Shown here piece by piece: positions 36,518 to 44,494 of a DNA stretch of 64,000 nucleotides; positions within the stretch are counted from its first letter, which is position 1; each line of letters begins with the position of its first letter. The notes below the pieces were generated by a model. It was not told the DNA's origin. It saw only the letters and a list, made by a program, of their open reading frames with translations, and made no database searches. This DNA is from Flavobacterium sp. (GTDB taxonomy: Bacteria; Bacteroidota; Bacteroidia; Flavobacteriales; Flavobacteriaceae): positions 496,001 through 560,000 of the forward strand of contig NZ_JAHEBT010000052.1 in the NCBI RefSeq assembly GCF_024642105.1, given 5' to 3'. The position numbers and the translations under genes were made by a program.

Positions 36518-36754
36518 TTGCGCACCACATTAAATATTCTCAAAAAAGGCGAAAAAGCAATCATCAAAGAATTTGATGTTGATGCTGTTCCTTTGAAATT
36601 ATTGGAGATGGGATGTTTACCTGGAAACGTGGTTGAATTGCTTCAAATTGCCCCTTTTGGCGACCCCTTGTATCTAAATATTAACGGTTCTCATGTAGCC
36701 ATTAGAGTAGAAACCGCCAAAGAAATCGAAGTTGATTTAATCGAAAACCACTAA
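36518..36754 (+). CDS. feoA: Ferrous iron transport protein A
   Basis: A 78-residue SH3-like cytosolic protein that assists FeoB. The family pattern is present: LNILKKGEKAIIKEFDVDAVPLKLLEMGCLPGN, then ISPFGDPLYL-like IAPFGDPLYLNINGSHVAIR. No ATG fits; the start is TTG (36518), preceded by an AAGG-like ribosome-binding stretch and supported by promoter position. Its TAA shares a base with feoB's ATG (TAATG), so the two are translationally coupled. Confidence 0.9.
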   Translation: MRTTLNILKKGEKAIIKEFDVDAVPLKLLEMGCLPGNVVELLQIAPFGDPLYLNINGSHVAIRVETAKEIEVDLIENH

Positions 36755-38856
36755 TGTTAAGCAGTCACAACATCAATGTAGCGCTAATTGGCAATCCAAA
36801 TGTGGGGAAAACTTCGGTTTTCAACCAACTTACAGGATTGAATCAACAAGTGGGGAATTATCCCGGCATTACGGTGGAGAAGAAAATGGGTTTTTGCAAA
36901 TTACCTAATAATTACAAAGCCAACATTCTTGATTTGCCTGGCACCTACAGTTTGAATGCGAGTTCCATTGATGAGAATGTGGTGATTGAGCTGCTATTGA
37001 ACAAGAACGACAAATTGTACCCAGACGTTGCTTTGGTGGTGACTGATGTCGAGAATTTAAAACGTAATTTACTGCTTTTCACCCAAATAAAAGATTTGGA
37101 AATTCCGACCATTTTAGTCATCAATATGGCAGACAGAATGCGACACAAGGGAATTTCTTTAGATATTCCGTTTCTAGAAGAAAAACTAAAAACAAAAATA
37201 GCTTTAGTTAGTTCGCGAAAAGGCACTGGAATTGAAGAGTTAAAACAACTCATCGTCAGCTATAAATCGATTCCGAAAGAACCGTGTTTGAACGCTTCTA
37301 TAATAGACGAAGAGTATTTTGAGTCGTTACGCAAAACATTCCCGAATCAATTATTGTACAAACTATGGTTGGTAATTACTCAGGACGTCAATTTCTTAAA
37401 TTTGGATCGAAACGAAATTCGTAATTCGTATACCAAATCACATTCTGACTTAAAACGATTACAACAAAAAGAAACTATAAAACGTTATCAGTTCATCAAT
37501 GATGTTTTGAAAGAAGGGTTGAAAATTGATAATAGTATTGCCAAAGATTTTCGTTCTATCCTTGACCGAGTGCTAACACATAAAGTTTGGGGCTACGCCA
37601 TTTTCTTTTTTATTCTTTTTGGAATTTTTCAATCCATTTTTGAATGGTCCAAAATTCCAATGGATTTTATTGACAACTCTTTTGCCTCTTTGAGTGCTTT
37701 GGCTAGCGAAAAATTACCTGCCGGCGTATTGACAAATTTAATTGCGCAAGGTATCATTCCGGGCATTGGAGGGATCTTGATTTTTATCCCACAAATCGCT
37801 TTTCTTTTTATGTTCATTTCTATTTTAGAAGAAAGCGGATACATGAGTCGCGTCGTTTTTCTGATGGATAAGATTATGCGAAAATTTGGTTTGTCAGGCA
37901 AAAGTATTGTACCGCTAATCTCAGGTACAGCTTGTGCTATCCCGGCAATTATGGCAACTCGAAACATTGAAAACTGGAAAGAACGATTGATTACTATTTT
38001 AGTCACTCCGTTTACTACTTGTTCTGCTAGGCTACCTGTTTATGCTATTATTATTGCCTTAGTTATTCCTGAAAAACGCATTTTTGGAGTCATCAACATG
38101 CAGGGCTTGACCTTAATGTTATTGTATCTTTTAGGTTTTGGAATGGCTATATTTTCGGCCTACATTTTGAATAAAATTTTGAAGATAAAAGGCAAAACCT
38201 ACTTTATTGTAGAAATGCCCAATTACAAATTGCCAATGTTCAAAAATGTGGCCATCAATGTCATCGAGAAAACAAAAGCATTCATTTTTGGAGCAGGGAA
38301 AATTATTTTGGCCATTTCCATTGTATTGTGGTTCTTGGCTTCTTATGGACCAGGTGAAAAATTCAATAATGCTGAAAAAATCGTAATGGAGAAAAATCTT
38401 GCTAAGCCCTTGAATGCATCTGAATTACAAAATGCCATCGCTTCGCAAAAATTAGAAAATTCGTATATCGGATTGATGGGAAAAACCATTGAGCCTGTTA
38501 TTTCTCCTTTGGGTTACGATTGGAAAATTGGAGTAGCTATTATTAGTTCGTTTGCAGCAAGGGAAGTTTTTGTTGGAACACTAGCCACGATTTATAGTGT
38601 GGGAGATAGTGACAACGACAATACGATTAAAAACAAAATGCAAGCCGAAATTAATCCTGAAACAGGTCAAAAAATATTCAATTTTGCCTCAGGAATTTCG
38701 TTATTATTATTCTACGCTTTTGCCATGCAATGCGCTAGTACCATTGCCATCACTAAAAAAGAAACCAACTCTTGGAAATGGCCTTTAGGGCAATTAATCT
38801 TCATGAGTGGACTAGCCTATTTAGTGGCTTTGATTGCTTTTCAAATTCTAAAATAG
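36754..38856 (+). CDS. feoB: Ferrous iron transporter FeoB
   Basis: A 700-residue inner-membrane Fe2+ transporter. The N-terminal G-protein domain has the P-loop GNPNVGKTS (12-20), DLPGTYSL and the specificity motif NMAD. A helical insertion domain precedes a membrane domain with the two conserved Gate motifs (IPQIAFLFMFISILEESGYMSR; AREVFVGTLATIY). The GTPase domain controls opening. It is coupled to feoA upstream and followed six bases later by a small Cys-rich membrane protein gene. Confidence 0.96.
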   Translation: MLSSHNINVALIGNPNVGKTSVFNQLTGLNQQVGNYPGITVEKKMGFCKLPNNYKANILDLPGTYSLNASSIDENVVIELLLNKNDKLYPDVALVVTDVENLKRNLLLFTQIKDLEIPTILVINMADRMRHKGISLDIPFLEEKLKTKIALVSSRKGTGIEELKQLIVSYKSIPKEPCLNASIIDEEYFESLRKTFPNQLLYKLWLVITQDVNFLNLDRNEIRNSYTKSHSDLKRLQQKETIKRYQFINDVLKEGLKIDNSIAKDFRSILDRVLTHKVWGYAIFFFILFGIFQSIFEWSKIPMDFIDNSFASLSALASEKLPAGVLTNLIAQGIIPGIGGILIFIPQIAFLFMFISILEESGYMSRVVFLMDKIMRKFGLSGKSIVPLISGTACAIPAIMATRNIENWKERLITILVTPFTTCSARLPVYAIIIALVIPEKRIFGVINMQGLTLMLLYLLGFGMAIFSAYILNKILKIKGKTYFIVEMPNYKLPMFKNVAINVIEKTKAFIFGAGKIILAISIVLWFLASYGPGEKFNNAEKIVMEKNLAKPLNASELQNAIASQKLENSYIGLMGKTIEPVISPLGYDWKIGVAIISSFAAREVFVGTLATIYSVGDSDNDNTIKNKMQAEINPETGQKIFNFASGISLLLFYAFAMQCASTIAITKKETNSWKWPLGQLIFMSGLAYLVALIAFQILK

Positions 38857-38862
38857 CACATT

Positions 38863-38985
38863 ATGACTCAAGAAATTCTAGCTTTTGGAATACTGATTTT
38901 GGCCATTGCTTTTTTGATTCGAAAATATTTTTGGAAGAAAAAATCAGACAAGAATTGTGGTAATGGCGATTGCGGTTGTAACTAA
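38863..38985 (+). CDS. FeoB-associated Cys-rich membrane protein
   Basis: A 40-residue gene too short for most ORF callers: MTQEILAFGILILAIAFLIR forms one transmembrane helix, followed by basic residues and a C-terminal cysteine cluster (KNCGNGDCGCN). This matches the 'FeoB-associated Cys-rich' family found downstream of feoB in many bacteria and related to FeoC/VeFeoC position. It may modulate FeoB or bind iron; the function is inferred. Its stop overlaps the convergent mntR stop region by four bases (38982-38985). Confidence 0.85.
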   Translation: MTQEILAFGILILAIAFLIRKYFWKKKSDKNCGNGDCGCN

Positions 38986-39635
38986 ACTATTTTCACAAAC
39001 AAATTAGTGGCGATTTTATTGGAAATAGTCACTTCCTTTCCGTCTATTTTTATTTTTAGTGACGAATCAAAAACTTCTTTTGTCAAAATCTCAATAGTAG
39101 AACCTAGTGCAATGCCTTGTTTGTCTAGATATTTTAAAAATTCCGAAGACGTATCTTTTACGCCTACACAAATTCCTGATTGTTTTTCTGAAAGTTCAGA
39201 AAGAAGCTGTTTTTCCACTTTAATAATTTGACCATTGGCATCCGGAATAGGGTCACCATGAGGATCTTCGGTTGGATTTCCTAAAAAATCATCCAATCGA
39301 TTGATTAATTGTTCGGATTTAATATGCTCTAATTGTTCTGCAATATCATGAACTTCATCCCAAGAAAAAGCCAACTTTTCAACTAAGAATACTTCCCACA
39401 AACGATGTTTTCTCACAATCATCTTTGCCGCCAATTTCCCTTTTGGTGTCAAAAAAACACCCTGATACTTTTTATAATGAACCAGGTCTTTTTCTGCTAA
39501 TTTTTTAAGCATATCGGTCACTGATGATGCTTTAGTTTCCATCATTTCAGCAATAGCATTTGTACTTATCTCCGTGGATAAAGAAGTGGTTAAATGATAA
39601 ATAGTTTTAAGGTAATTTTCTTCTGAAAAAGTCAT
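38982..39635 (-). CDS. mntR: DtxR/MntR-family metal-dependent repressor
   Basis: A 217-residue regulator: N-terminal winged helix (NYLKTIYHL, AIAEMMETKASSVTDMLKKLAEKDLVHYKKYQGV), a metal-binding dimerisation domain with ligand residues (HRLWEVFLVEKLAFSWDEVHDIAEQLEHIKSE) and a C-terminal FeoA/SH3-like domain (LGSTIEILTKEVFDSSLKIKI). Such proteins repress Mn or Fe uptake genes when the metal is bound. It starts 17 bases after the Nramp transporter, so mntH-mntR is an operon. It is the obvious candidate to bind the palindrome at 41588-41603. Confidence 0.88.
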   Translation of the reverse strand: MTFSEENYLKTIYHLTTSLSTEISTNAIAEMMETKASSVTDMLKKLAEKDLVHYKKYQGVFLTPKGKLAAKMIVRKHRLWEVFLVEKLAFSWDEVHDIAEQLEHIKSEQLINRLDDFLGNPTEDPHGDPIPDANGQIIKVEKQLLSELSEKQSGICVGVKDTSSEFLKYLDKQGIALGSTIEILTKEVFDSSLKIKIDGKEVTISNKIATNLFVKIV

Positions 39636-39652
39636 TCTTTTGAGTTTACAGA

Positions 39653-41524
39653 TTATTTTTTTACAATTAACAAAGGTATCGAAATCTTATGACGTAATTT
39701 ATCTACAGTGGTACCAAAAAGTAAATCTTTTAAACCCGTATGACCATGAGTTCCCATAACTAAAATATCAAAATCGGATTGATTTACAATTTCTGGAATA
39801 ACCGTATTAGGTCTGCCAAATCCAAGTATAGTTTCAACTTGAAACCCTTTTTCATTTAACATTTTCTCATACTCTTGCAATAGTTTTTCGTCGATTGTAG
39901 TTTCATGATCGTCGGCATTTTTACCATACACAATGGCTCCAACAGTTTCTACAATATGAATAAGAGTATATTTTGCTTCCATTCCGCCTAGTTCAAAAGC
40001 ACTATTTAAAGCAACTTCATCAGCAAAAGAAAAATCAACAGAAATAGCAATATTCTTTTTATGCTGAAATTCGGACTCCGAAAATTTCAACGCCATCAGA
40101 TGAGGCGAATGATTATGAATATGCAGCTTCACTTTTGAAATAAAAGGTTTAAAGACTATATAAAGTAACAAAAACAAAAATCCAACAGCAATCGGAACTA
40201 CAGTTACCCATAAGATTAAAGGATGATTCGTGGTTTCTAACCAGCCACTAATTTCGGCATAAACCAATCTGGCATTAAGAGAAACTATTATAGTCGCAAT
40301 AATCCAAGCTGCAATTTGAGTCATTTTAGAGATATGAAATCCTTTCATTTTTGATTTATCGCTCACAAAATGGATTAACGGAATTATAGCAAAACCTAAT
40401 TGTAAACTCAAGATTACCTGACTCAAAATCAATAATTTCCCAGTGACACTTTCTCCATAAATTAAAATAACGATAACTGCAGGAACAATCGCAATTAATC
40501 GGGTAATGATACGCCTAACCCAAGGTTGAATTCGCAAATTAAGATAGCCTTCCATCACAATTTGACCCGCTAAAGTTCCTGTAATAGTGGAACTTTGACC
40601 CGCTGCTATCAAGGCTACTGCAAATAAAATTGGCGCCCATTGTGTTCCCAAGAGAGGTGCTAAAAATCGATGAGCATCCTGAATTTCAGCCACTTCATAC
40701 ATACCATTTTTATAAAATGTGGCAGCTGCCAAAATCAAGATGGCGGCATTGACAAAAAAAGCTAAATTCAATGCAATGGTAGAATCAATAAAATTGTACT
40801 TTAATGCTTGTTTGATTCCCGAATCGGTTCGGGAAAATTTTCGGGTTTGTACCAACGAAGAATGCAAATATAAATTATGAGGCATTACGGTAGCTCCGAT
40901 AATTCCGATAGCTATATACAAAGCCGACTCATTAGGTATAGACGGAATTAAACCGTAAATTACTTTGCCCATTTCGGGTTGTGCAAAAATCATTTCGAAA
41001 ATAAACGAAAACCCAATGATAGCCACCAACACAATGATGAAAGCTTCCATTTTTCGGATACCTTTATTAATTAAAAAGAGCAGTAAAAACGTATCCAAAA
41101 CCGTAATCAAAACCCCTTCAAGTAACGGGATTCCAAATAATAAATTAATCCCAATTGCCATCCCTAAAACTTCCGCTAAATCACAGGCTGCAATGGCTAT
41201 TTCTGCTAAAAAATAAAGAATGTAATTAATAAACTTAGAATACGTTTCTCTTGAAGCTTGTGCTAAATCACGTTGCGTCACAATTCCTAATCTAGCACTT
41301 AAACTTTGTAGTAATAAAGCCATTAGATTACTCATTAATAAAACCCATAACAAAGCGTAACCAAACTGACTTCCGCCCGCAATATCTGTCGCCCAATTTC
41401 CAGGATCCATATAACCCACACTAATCAAATAAGCCGGTCCAAAAAAAGCAAGAATTTTTCTAAAAACAGACGTTTTGTTCTGAGTTGAAACAGACTGATT
41501 GACCTCTTCTAAAGATTTGCTCAT
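39653..41524 (-). CDS. mntH: Nramp-family Mn2+/metal transporter fused to a universal stress protein domain
   Basis: A 623-residue protein. Residues about 1-460 are an Nramp transporter: DPGNWATD (metal-coordinating Asp and Asn in helix 1), IIGATVMPHNLYLHSSLVQTR (helix 6 with the Met ligand) and about 11 helices. Residues about 475-623 form a cytosolic UspA domain with the ATP-binding signature MGTHGHTGLKDLLFGTTVDKL. Ordinary MntH is about 410 residues. The fusion suggests transport responsive to nucleotide state; that is inference. Cotranscribed with mntR and divergent from an outer-membrane transporter gene. Confidence 0.9.
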   Translation of the reverse strand: MSKSLEEVNQSVSTQNKTSVFRKILAFFGPAYLISVGYMDPGNWATDIAGGSQFGYALLWVLLMSNLMALLLQSLSARLGIVTQRDLAQASRETYSKFINYILYFLAEIAIAACDLAEVLGMAIGINLLFGIPLLEGVLITVLDTFLLLFLINKGIRKMEAFIIVLVAIIGFSFIFEMIFAQPEMGKVIYGLIPSIPNESALYIAIGIIGATVMPHNLYLHSSLVQTRKFSRTDSGIKQALKYNFIDSTIALNLAFFVNAAILILAAATFYKNGMYEVAEIQDAHRFLAPLLGTQWAPILFAVALIAAGQSSTITGTLAGQIVMEGYLNLRIQPWVRRIITRLIAIVPAVIVILIYGESVTGKLLILSQVILSLQLGFAIIPLIHFVSDKSKMKGFHISKMTQIAAWIIATIIVSLNARLVYAEISGWLETTNHPLILWVTVVPIAVGFLFLLLYIVFKPFISKVKLHIHNHSPHLMALKFSESEFQHKKNIAISVDFSFADEVALNSAFELGGMEAKYTLIHIVETVGAIVYGKNADDHETTIDEKLLQEYEKMLNEKGFQVETILGFGRPNTVIPEIVNQSDFDILVMGTHGHTGLKDLLFGTTVDKLRHKISIPLLIVKK

Positions 41525-41547
41525 AGCTAAAAAATAAATTATTAAAG

Positions 41548-41555
41548 CAAATATA
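41548..41555 (-). promoter_or_regulatory. -7 element of mntH
   Basis: On the minus strand, TATATTTG, 23 bases before mntH's ATG. No ideal -33 TTG is visible, which fits an intrinsically weak or activated promoter. Confidence 0.5.
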
Positions 41556-41587
41556 CAATAATCAATTTTTATTAGAGTAATATTTTT

Positions 41588-41603
41588 TTTAGATTTGTCT
41601 AAA
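41588..41603. promoter_or_regulatory. Palindromic metal-repressor operator overlapping a promoter
   Basis: TTTAGATTTGTCTAAA has perfect 6-bp arms and resembles DtxR/MntR-type sites. The plus-strand -7 element TAGATTTG (41590-41597) is embedded in it, so a bound repressor would block transcription of the gene at 41626. It lies in the divergent spacer shared with mntH. Confidence 0.65.
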
Positions 41604-41625
41604 TTTTTAATTAAATAAATCTAAA

Positions 41626-42381
41626 ATGAAAATCATTCTGTATAAAATAGTGTTTTTAATGGGACTTGCCACTGGCTGTTTTGCGCAAAATACAGACCCA
41701 ATTCAAACGGATCGCCCCGATCAAACAGAATGTCCTTTCATAACACCAACCCATTTTTTACAATTTGAAATTGGTTTTCCTTATGAAAAAACCAACACGC
41801 ACTCTACAAAAATGAGTCTTCCTACTATGTTATCCAAATTCGGTATTAACGAACGTTTTGAATTACGATTGATTACCGAACATCTTATAACTTCTGAAAT
41901 TACTAATGAAAATTCAGGATTTACTCCTATTGCGATAGGATTTAAATCACAACTTTTAAAAGAAAGAGGAATACTGCCAACTTTAGCTGTTATTGGACAT
42001 TTTCATTTGCCAAAAGTAGCCTCAACAATATTTCAAACTCCATATTCCGCACCCGCATTTCGATTTACAATGCAACACACTTTAACTCCAAATCAAACTT
42101 TGAGTTACAACATTGGAGCTGAATGGGATGGAGACACAGGTATTCCAACTTTTATTTACACACTAACCACAGCCTATTCTTTTTCAGAAAAAACAAGTGG
42201 TTATATTGAGTTATATGGTTTTCTACCTCAAATATATTTAGGCAACCATCGCCTAGACGGAGGTTTTAATTACTTATGGAACCCTAATCATCAATTGGAT
42301 ATTTCAGCTGGGATTGGGCTAACCGAAAATGCTCCAAAATATTTTGTTGCTCTAGGTTATTCATTCCGATTTAAAATTTAA
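41626..42381 (+). CDS. Outer-membrane transporter-like beta-barrel protein
   Basis: A 251-residue protein with a signal peptide (MKIILYKIVFLMGLATGCFAQ) followed by alternating beta strands and the family start IQTDRPDQTECPF. It matches the 'putative MetA-pathway/transporter' family (PF13557) of outer-membrane proteins. It ends in aromatic GYSFRFKI. No substrate is proven for this family, but sharing an operator region with mntH suggests a role in metal passage across the outer membrane. Confidence 0.75.
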   Translation: MKIILYKIVFLMGLATGCFAQNTDPIQTDRPDQTECPFITPTHFLQFEIGFPYEKTNTHSTKMSLPTMLSKFGINERFELRLITEHLITSEITNENSGFTPIAIGFKSQLLKERGILPTLAVIGHFHLPKVASTIFQTPYSAPAFRFTMQHTLTPNQTLSYNIGAEWDGDTGIPTFIYTLTTAYSFSEKTSGYIELYGFLPQIYLGNHRLDGGFNYLWNPNHQLDISAGIGLTENAPKYFVALGYSFRFKI

Positions 42382-42427
42382 TTTTCTTTTAAATTGGTTA
42401 CTTTTGAATGGAATTTTCGAAAAACAT

Positions 42428-43573
42428 ATGAAACAATACGACTACATTTTTACGGGCGCAGGCTTATCCGCTTTGATGACGGTGTATAAAATGGTCGTGT
42501 CTGGAAAATTTCAAAACAAACGCATTTTGCTTTTGGACGAAAACACCAAACAAACGAATGACCGAACTTGGTGCTTTTGGTCAGAAAACAAATCTATTTG
42601 GGGACCTAGTATTTCGAAAAAATGGGATTCGGCTTTGTTTGCCAATGCTGATTTCCAAAGGAGATTAGAGTTACGTCCTTACCAATACAATAAAATTCAA
42701 GGATTGGATTTTTACAATCAGGTGTTGGAATTGATTGCAAAGCAAAAAAATATTGATTTCGTCCAAGAAAAAGTAGTCGAAATTGAAGAATCAGAAAGTA
42801 TCGTCTTGGTGAAAACCGAAACCCAAAGTTTTTCGTGCAGCCAACTTTTTAATTCGATTTACAATCCTTCTCTAGCAGCTAATCAGTCTAAATATCCCTT
42901 GTTGCAACAGCATTTTGTAGGTTGGTTTATCCAAACCGAAGCGCCTGTTTTCAATCGGGAGCAAGCTACTTTTATGGATTTTTCGGTGGAACAAAAAGGC
43001 AACACGCGCTTTATGTATGTTTTACCTATTTCTGAAACGGAAGCCTTATTGGAATATACTTTGTTTTCAAAAGAGTTACTTTCGAAAAAAGAATATGAAA
43101 CCGAAATCGAGAACTACATTCATAAATTAGGTATTCGCCAATACCAAATTCTCGAAAAAGAAGCTGGAACTATACCAATGACTTGCTATCCTTTTTGGAA
43201 ACACAATACCCAAAATGCGATTAATATTGGAACTGCAGGTGGCTGGACCAAAGCCAGCACAGGCTACACTTTTAAAAATGCCGACAAAAAGTCGAGCCAA
43301 CTGGTTTCGTTTTTGGAAACCCAAACTGATTTTAGAAAATTATATAAAAAGACTAAATTCTGGTGGTACGATTTACTCCTTTTAGACATTTTAGATCAAA
43401 AAAATGAAACGGGTGCCGCTATTTTCTCTGCCCTTTTCCAAAAAGGAAATCCGCAACTTATCTTCAAATTTTTGGATGAAGAAACTTCGTTTTGGGAAGA
43501 TTTGCAAGTCATTTGGAAATGCCCAAAAGGACTTTTTATTACTGCTTTGCTGAAAAGGCTATTTCATTTTTAA
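42428..43573 (+). CDS. crtY: Lycopene beta-cyclase family protein
   Basis: A 381-residue FAD/NAD-dependent cyclase that closes the ends of lycopene in carotenoid synthesis. The dinucleotide-binding start is YDYIFTGAGLSALMTVYKM, and NDRTWCFWSE is the CrtY signature; later GTAGGWTKASTGYTF binds the cofactor. The ATG at 42428 is chosen because the longer frame (from 42404) adds unrelated residues. No other crt gene lies nearby, so the pathway is split. It starts 46 bases after the outer-membrane transporter gene and may be cotranscribed with it. Confidence 0.9.
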   Translation: MKQYDYIFTGAGLSALMTVYKMVVSGKFQNKRILLLDENTKQTNDRTWCFWSENKSIWGPSISKKWDSALFANADFQRRLELRPYQYNKIQGLDFYNQVLELIAKQKNIDFVQEKVVEIEESESIVLVKTETQSFSCSQLFNSIYNPSLAANQSKYPLLQQHFVGWFIQTEAPVFNREQATFMDFSVEQKGNTRFMYVLPISETEALLEYTLFSKELLSKKEYETEIENYIHKLGIRQYQILEKEAGTIPMTCYPFWKHNTQNAINIGTAGGWTKASTGYTFKNADKKSSQLVSFLETQTDFRKLYKKTKFWWYDLLLLDILDQKNETGAAIFSALFQKGNPQLIFKFLDEETSFWEDLQVIWKCPKGLFITALLKRLFHF

Positions 43574-43605
43574 TTTAGCTATGTAACGATAACAAATCTT
43601 TATGA

Positions 43606-43620
43606 TTAGAATCATTCTAA
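43606..43620. promoter_or_regulatory. Fur/PerR-like 7-1-7 palindrome upstream of brxA
   Basis: TTAGAAT-C-ATTCTAA is a perfect 7-1-7 inverted repeat, close to the PerR consensus TTATAATnATTATAA. It occupies the -33 region of the bacilliredoxin promoter. The identity of the regulator is inferred. Confidence 0.6.
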
Positions 43621-43636
43621 AGACACAATTTCTATT

Positions 43637-43644
43637 TATCTTTG
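43637..43644 (+). promoter_or_regulatory. -7 element of brxA
   Basis: TATCTTTG, 53 bases before the ATG. The leader carries a 16-bp palindrome AGATTTTTTAAAATCT (43649-43664). Confidence 0.6.
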
Positions 43645-43697
43645 CCTAAGATTTTTTAAAATCTAACATCGTATATCATAAATCTAATATAATAATT

Positions 43698-44108
43698 ATG
43701 TATCCAGAAGAAATGGTAAGACCAATGAAAGCGGAATTAGTTGACGCTGGTTTTCAAGATTTACATACTGCTGAGGCTGTTGAAAACGCCATCAAAGCAG
43801 CAGGAACCACTTTAGTAGTAGTGAATTCTGTTTGTGGTTGTGCTGCAAGAAACGCACGTCCAGGAGCAAAAATGAGTTTAGAAGGTGCCAAAAAACCAGA
43901 TCATTTAGTAACGGTTTTTGCAGGTGTGGACAAAGAAGCAGTAGATGCAGCGCGTCAACACATGTTTCCTTTCCCTCCTTCTTCGCCAAGTATGGCTTTG
44001 TTCAAAGACGGTGAATTAGTTCACATGTTAGAGCGTCACCATATTGAAGGTCGTCCAGCCGAATTAATTGCTGAAAACTTACAAGACGCTTACGCTGAAT
44101 TTTGTTAG
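43698..44108 (+). CDS. Bacilliredoxin (BrxA/BrxB family)
   Basis: A 136-residue thioredoxin-fold protein with the unusual CGC active site ([16 protein letters not shown], Cys46-Gly-Cys48) and the family start [19 protein letters not shown]. In Firmicutes bacilliredoxins remove bacillithiol from proteins after oxidative stress. Flavobacteria make bacillithiol, so the same role is likely. The gene is monocistronic with a promoter and PerR-like operator upstream. The 3' end of the coding sequence is partly duplicated about 155 bases downstream. Confidence 0.92.
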   Translation: MYPEEMVRPMKAELVDAGFQDLHTAEAVENAIKAAGTTLVVVNSVCGCAARNARPGAKMSLEGAKKPDHLVTVFAGVDKEAVDAARQHMFPFPPSSPSMALFKDGELVHMLERHHIEGRPAELIAENLQDAYAEFC

Positions 44109-44293
44109 ACTAGCCACAAACCTGCCAGCCGCAGGCAGGGACGCTAAGTCACAAAGATTTTTTCTAAACCATTAAGAAATCAAGAAAATTAAGTCAAAAC
44201 TTAATGAAGCTTAATACCTTAATGGTTTTTTATTTATGAACTATTTTGGCTGAGTTTTGTTAGACTAGCAACAAAGGCGCTAAGTCACAAAGA
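44094..44293. repeat. Duplicated 3' end of brxA with CACAAAGG repeats
   Basis: GCTGAATTTTGTTAGACTAGC (the last codons and stop of brxA, 44094-44114) recurs at 44249-44269 with one change. Both are followed by ACAAA...CGCTAAGTCACAAAGA. Copy 1 carries an extra CCTGCC/GGCAGG hairpin. A CCATTAAG inverted repeat (44166-44229) sits between them. Confidence 0.7.
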
Positions 44294-44302
44294 AAATTAT
44301 TT

Positions 44303-44347
44303 ACCGCAGATTCACAGATTTTTAATACCAATCTGCGAATCTTCGGT
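44303..44347. repeat. 'CCGCAGATTCACAG' palindrome, third copy
   Basis: The arms ACCGCAGATTCACAGATT and AATCTGCGAATCTTCGGT pair with a few mismatches. Together with neighbouring repeats it fills most of the 386-base brxA-trhO spacer, which has no gene. Confidence 0.65.
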
Positions 44348-44406
44348 TTGTTTTTTATAATAATTGGCAATTCAAAAAAAATCTTTGCGCACTTTGTGAA
44401 AAACCT

Positions 44407-44437
44407 TTGTGGGCTTTGTGGTTAAATATTATCTTTG
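44407..44437 (+). promoter_or_regulatory. trhO promoter
   Basis: TTG (44407-44409), a 20-base spacer and TATCTTTG (44430-44437). The -33 TTG falls within a CACAAAGG-type repeat (44385-44420). Confidence 0.65.
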
Positions 44438-44494
44438 CACCCGAGTTCTTCCAATTAGAACTCCTACATAATTTCTCACTTAAACGTTTATAGC

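Noticed and set aside
44109..44494. A non-coding RNA gene between brxA and trhO
   Set aside because: The hairpins there all belong to dispersed repeat families, and the only clear promoter reads into trhO.
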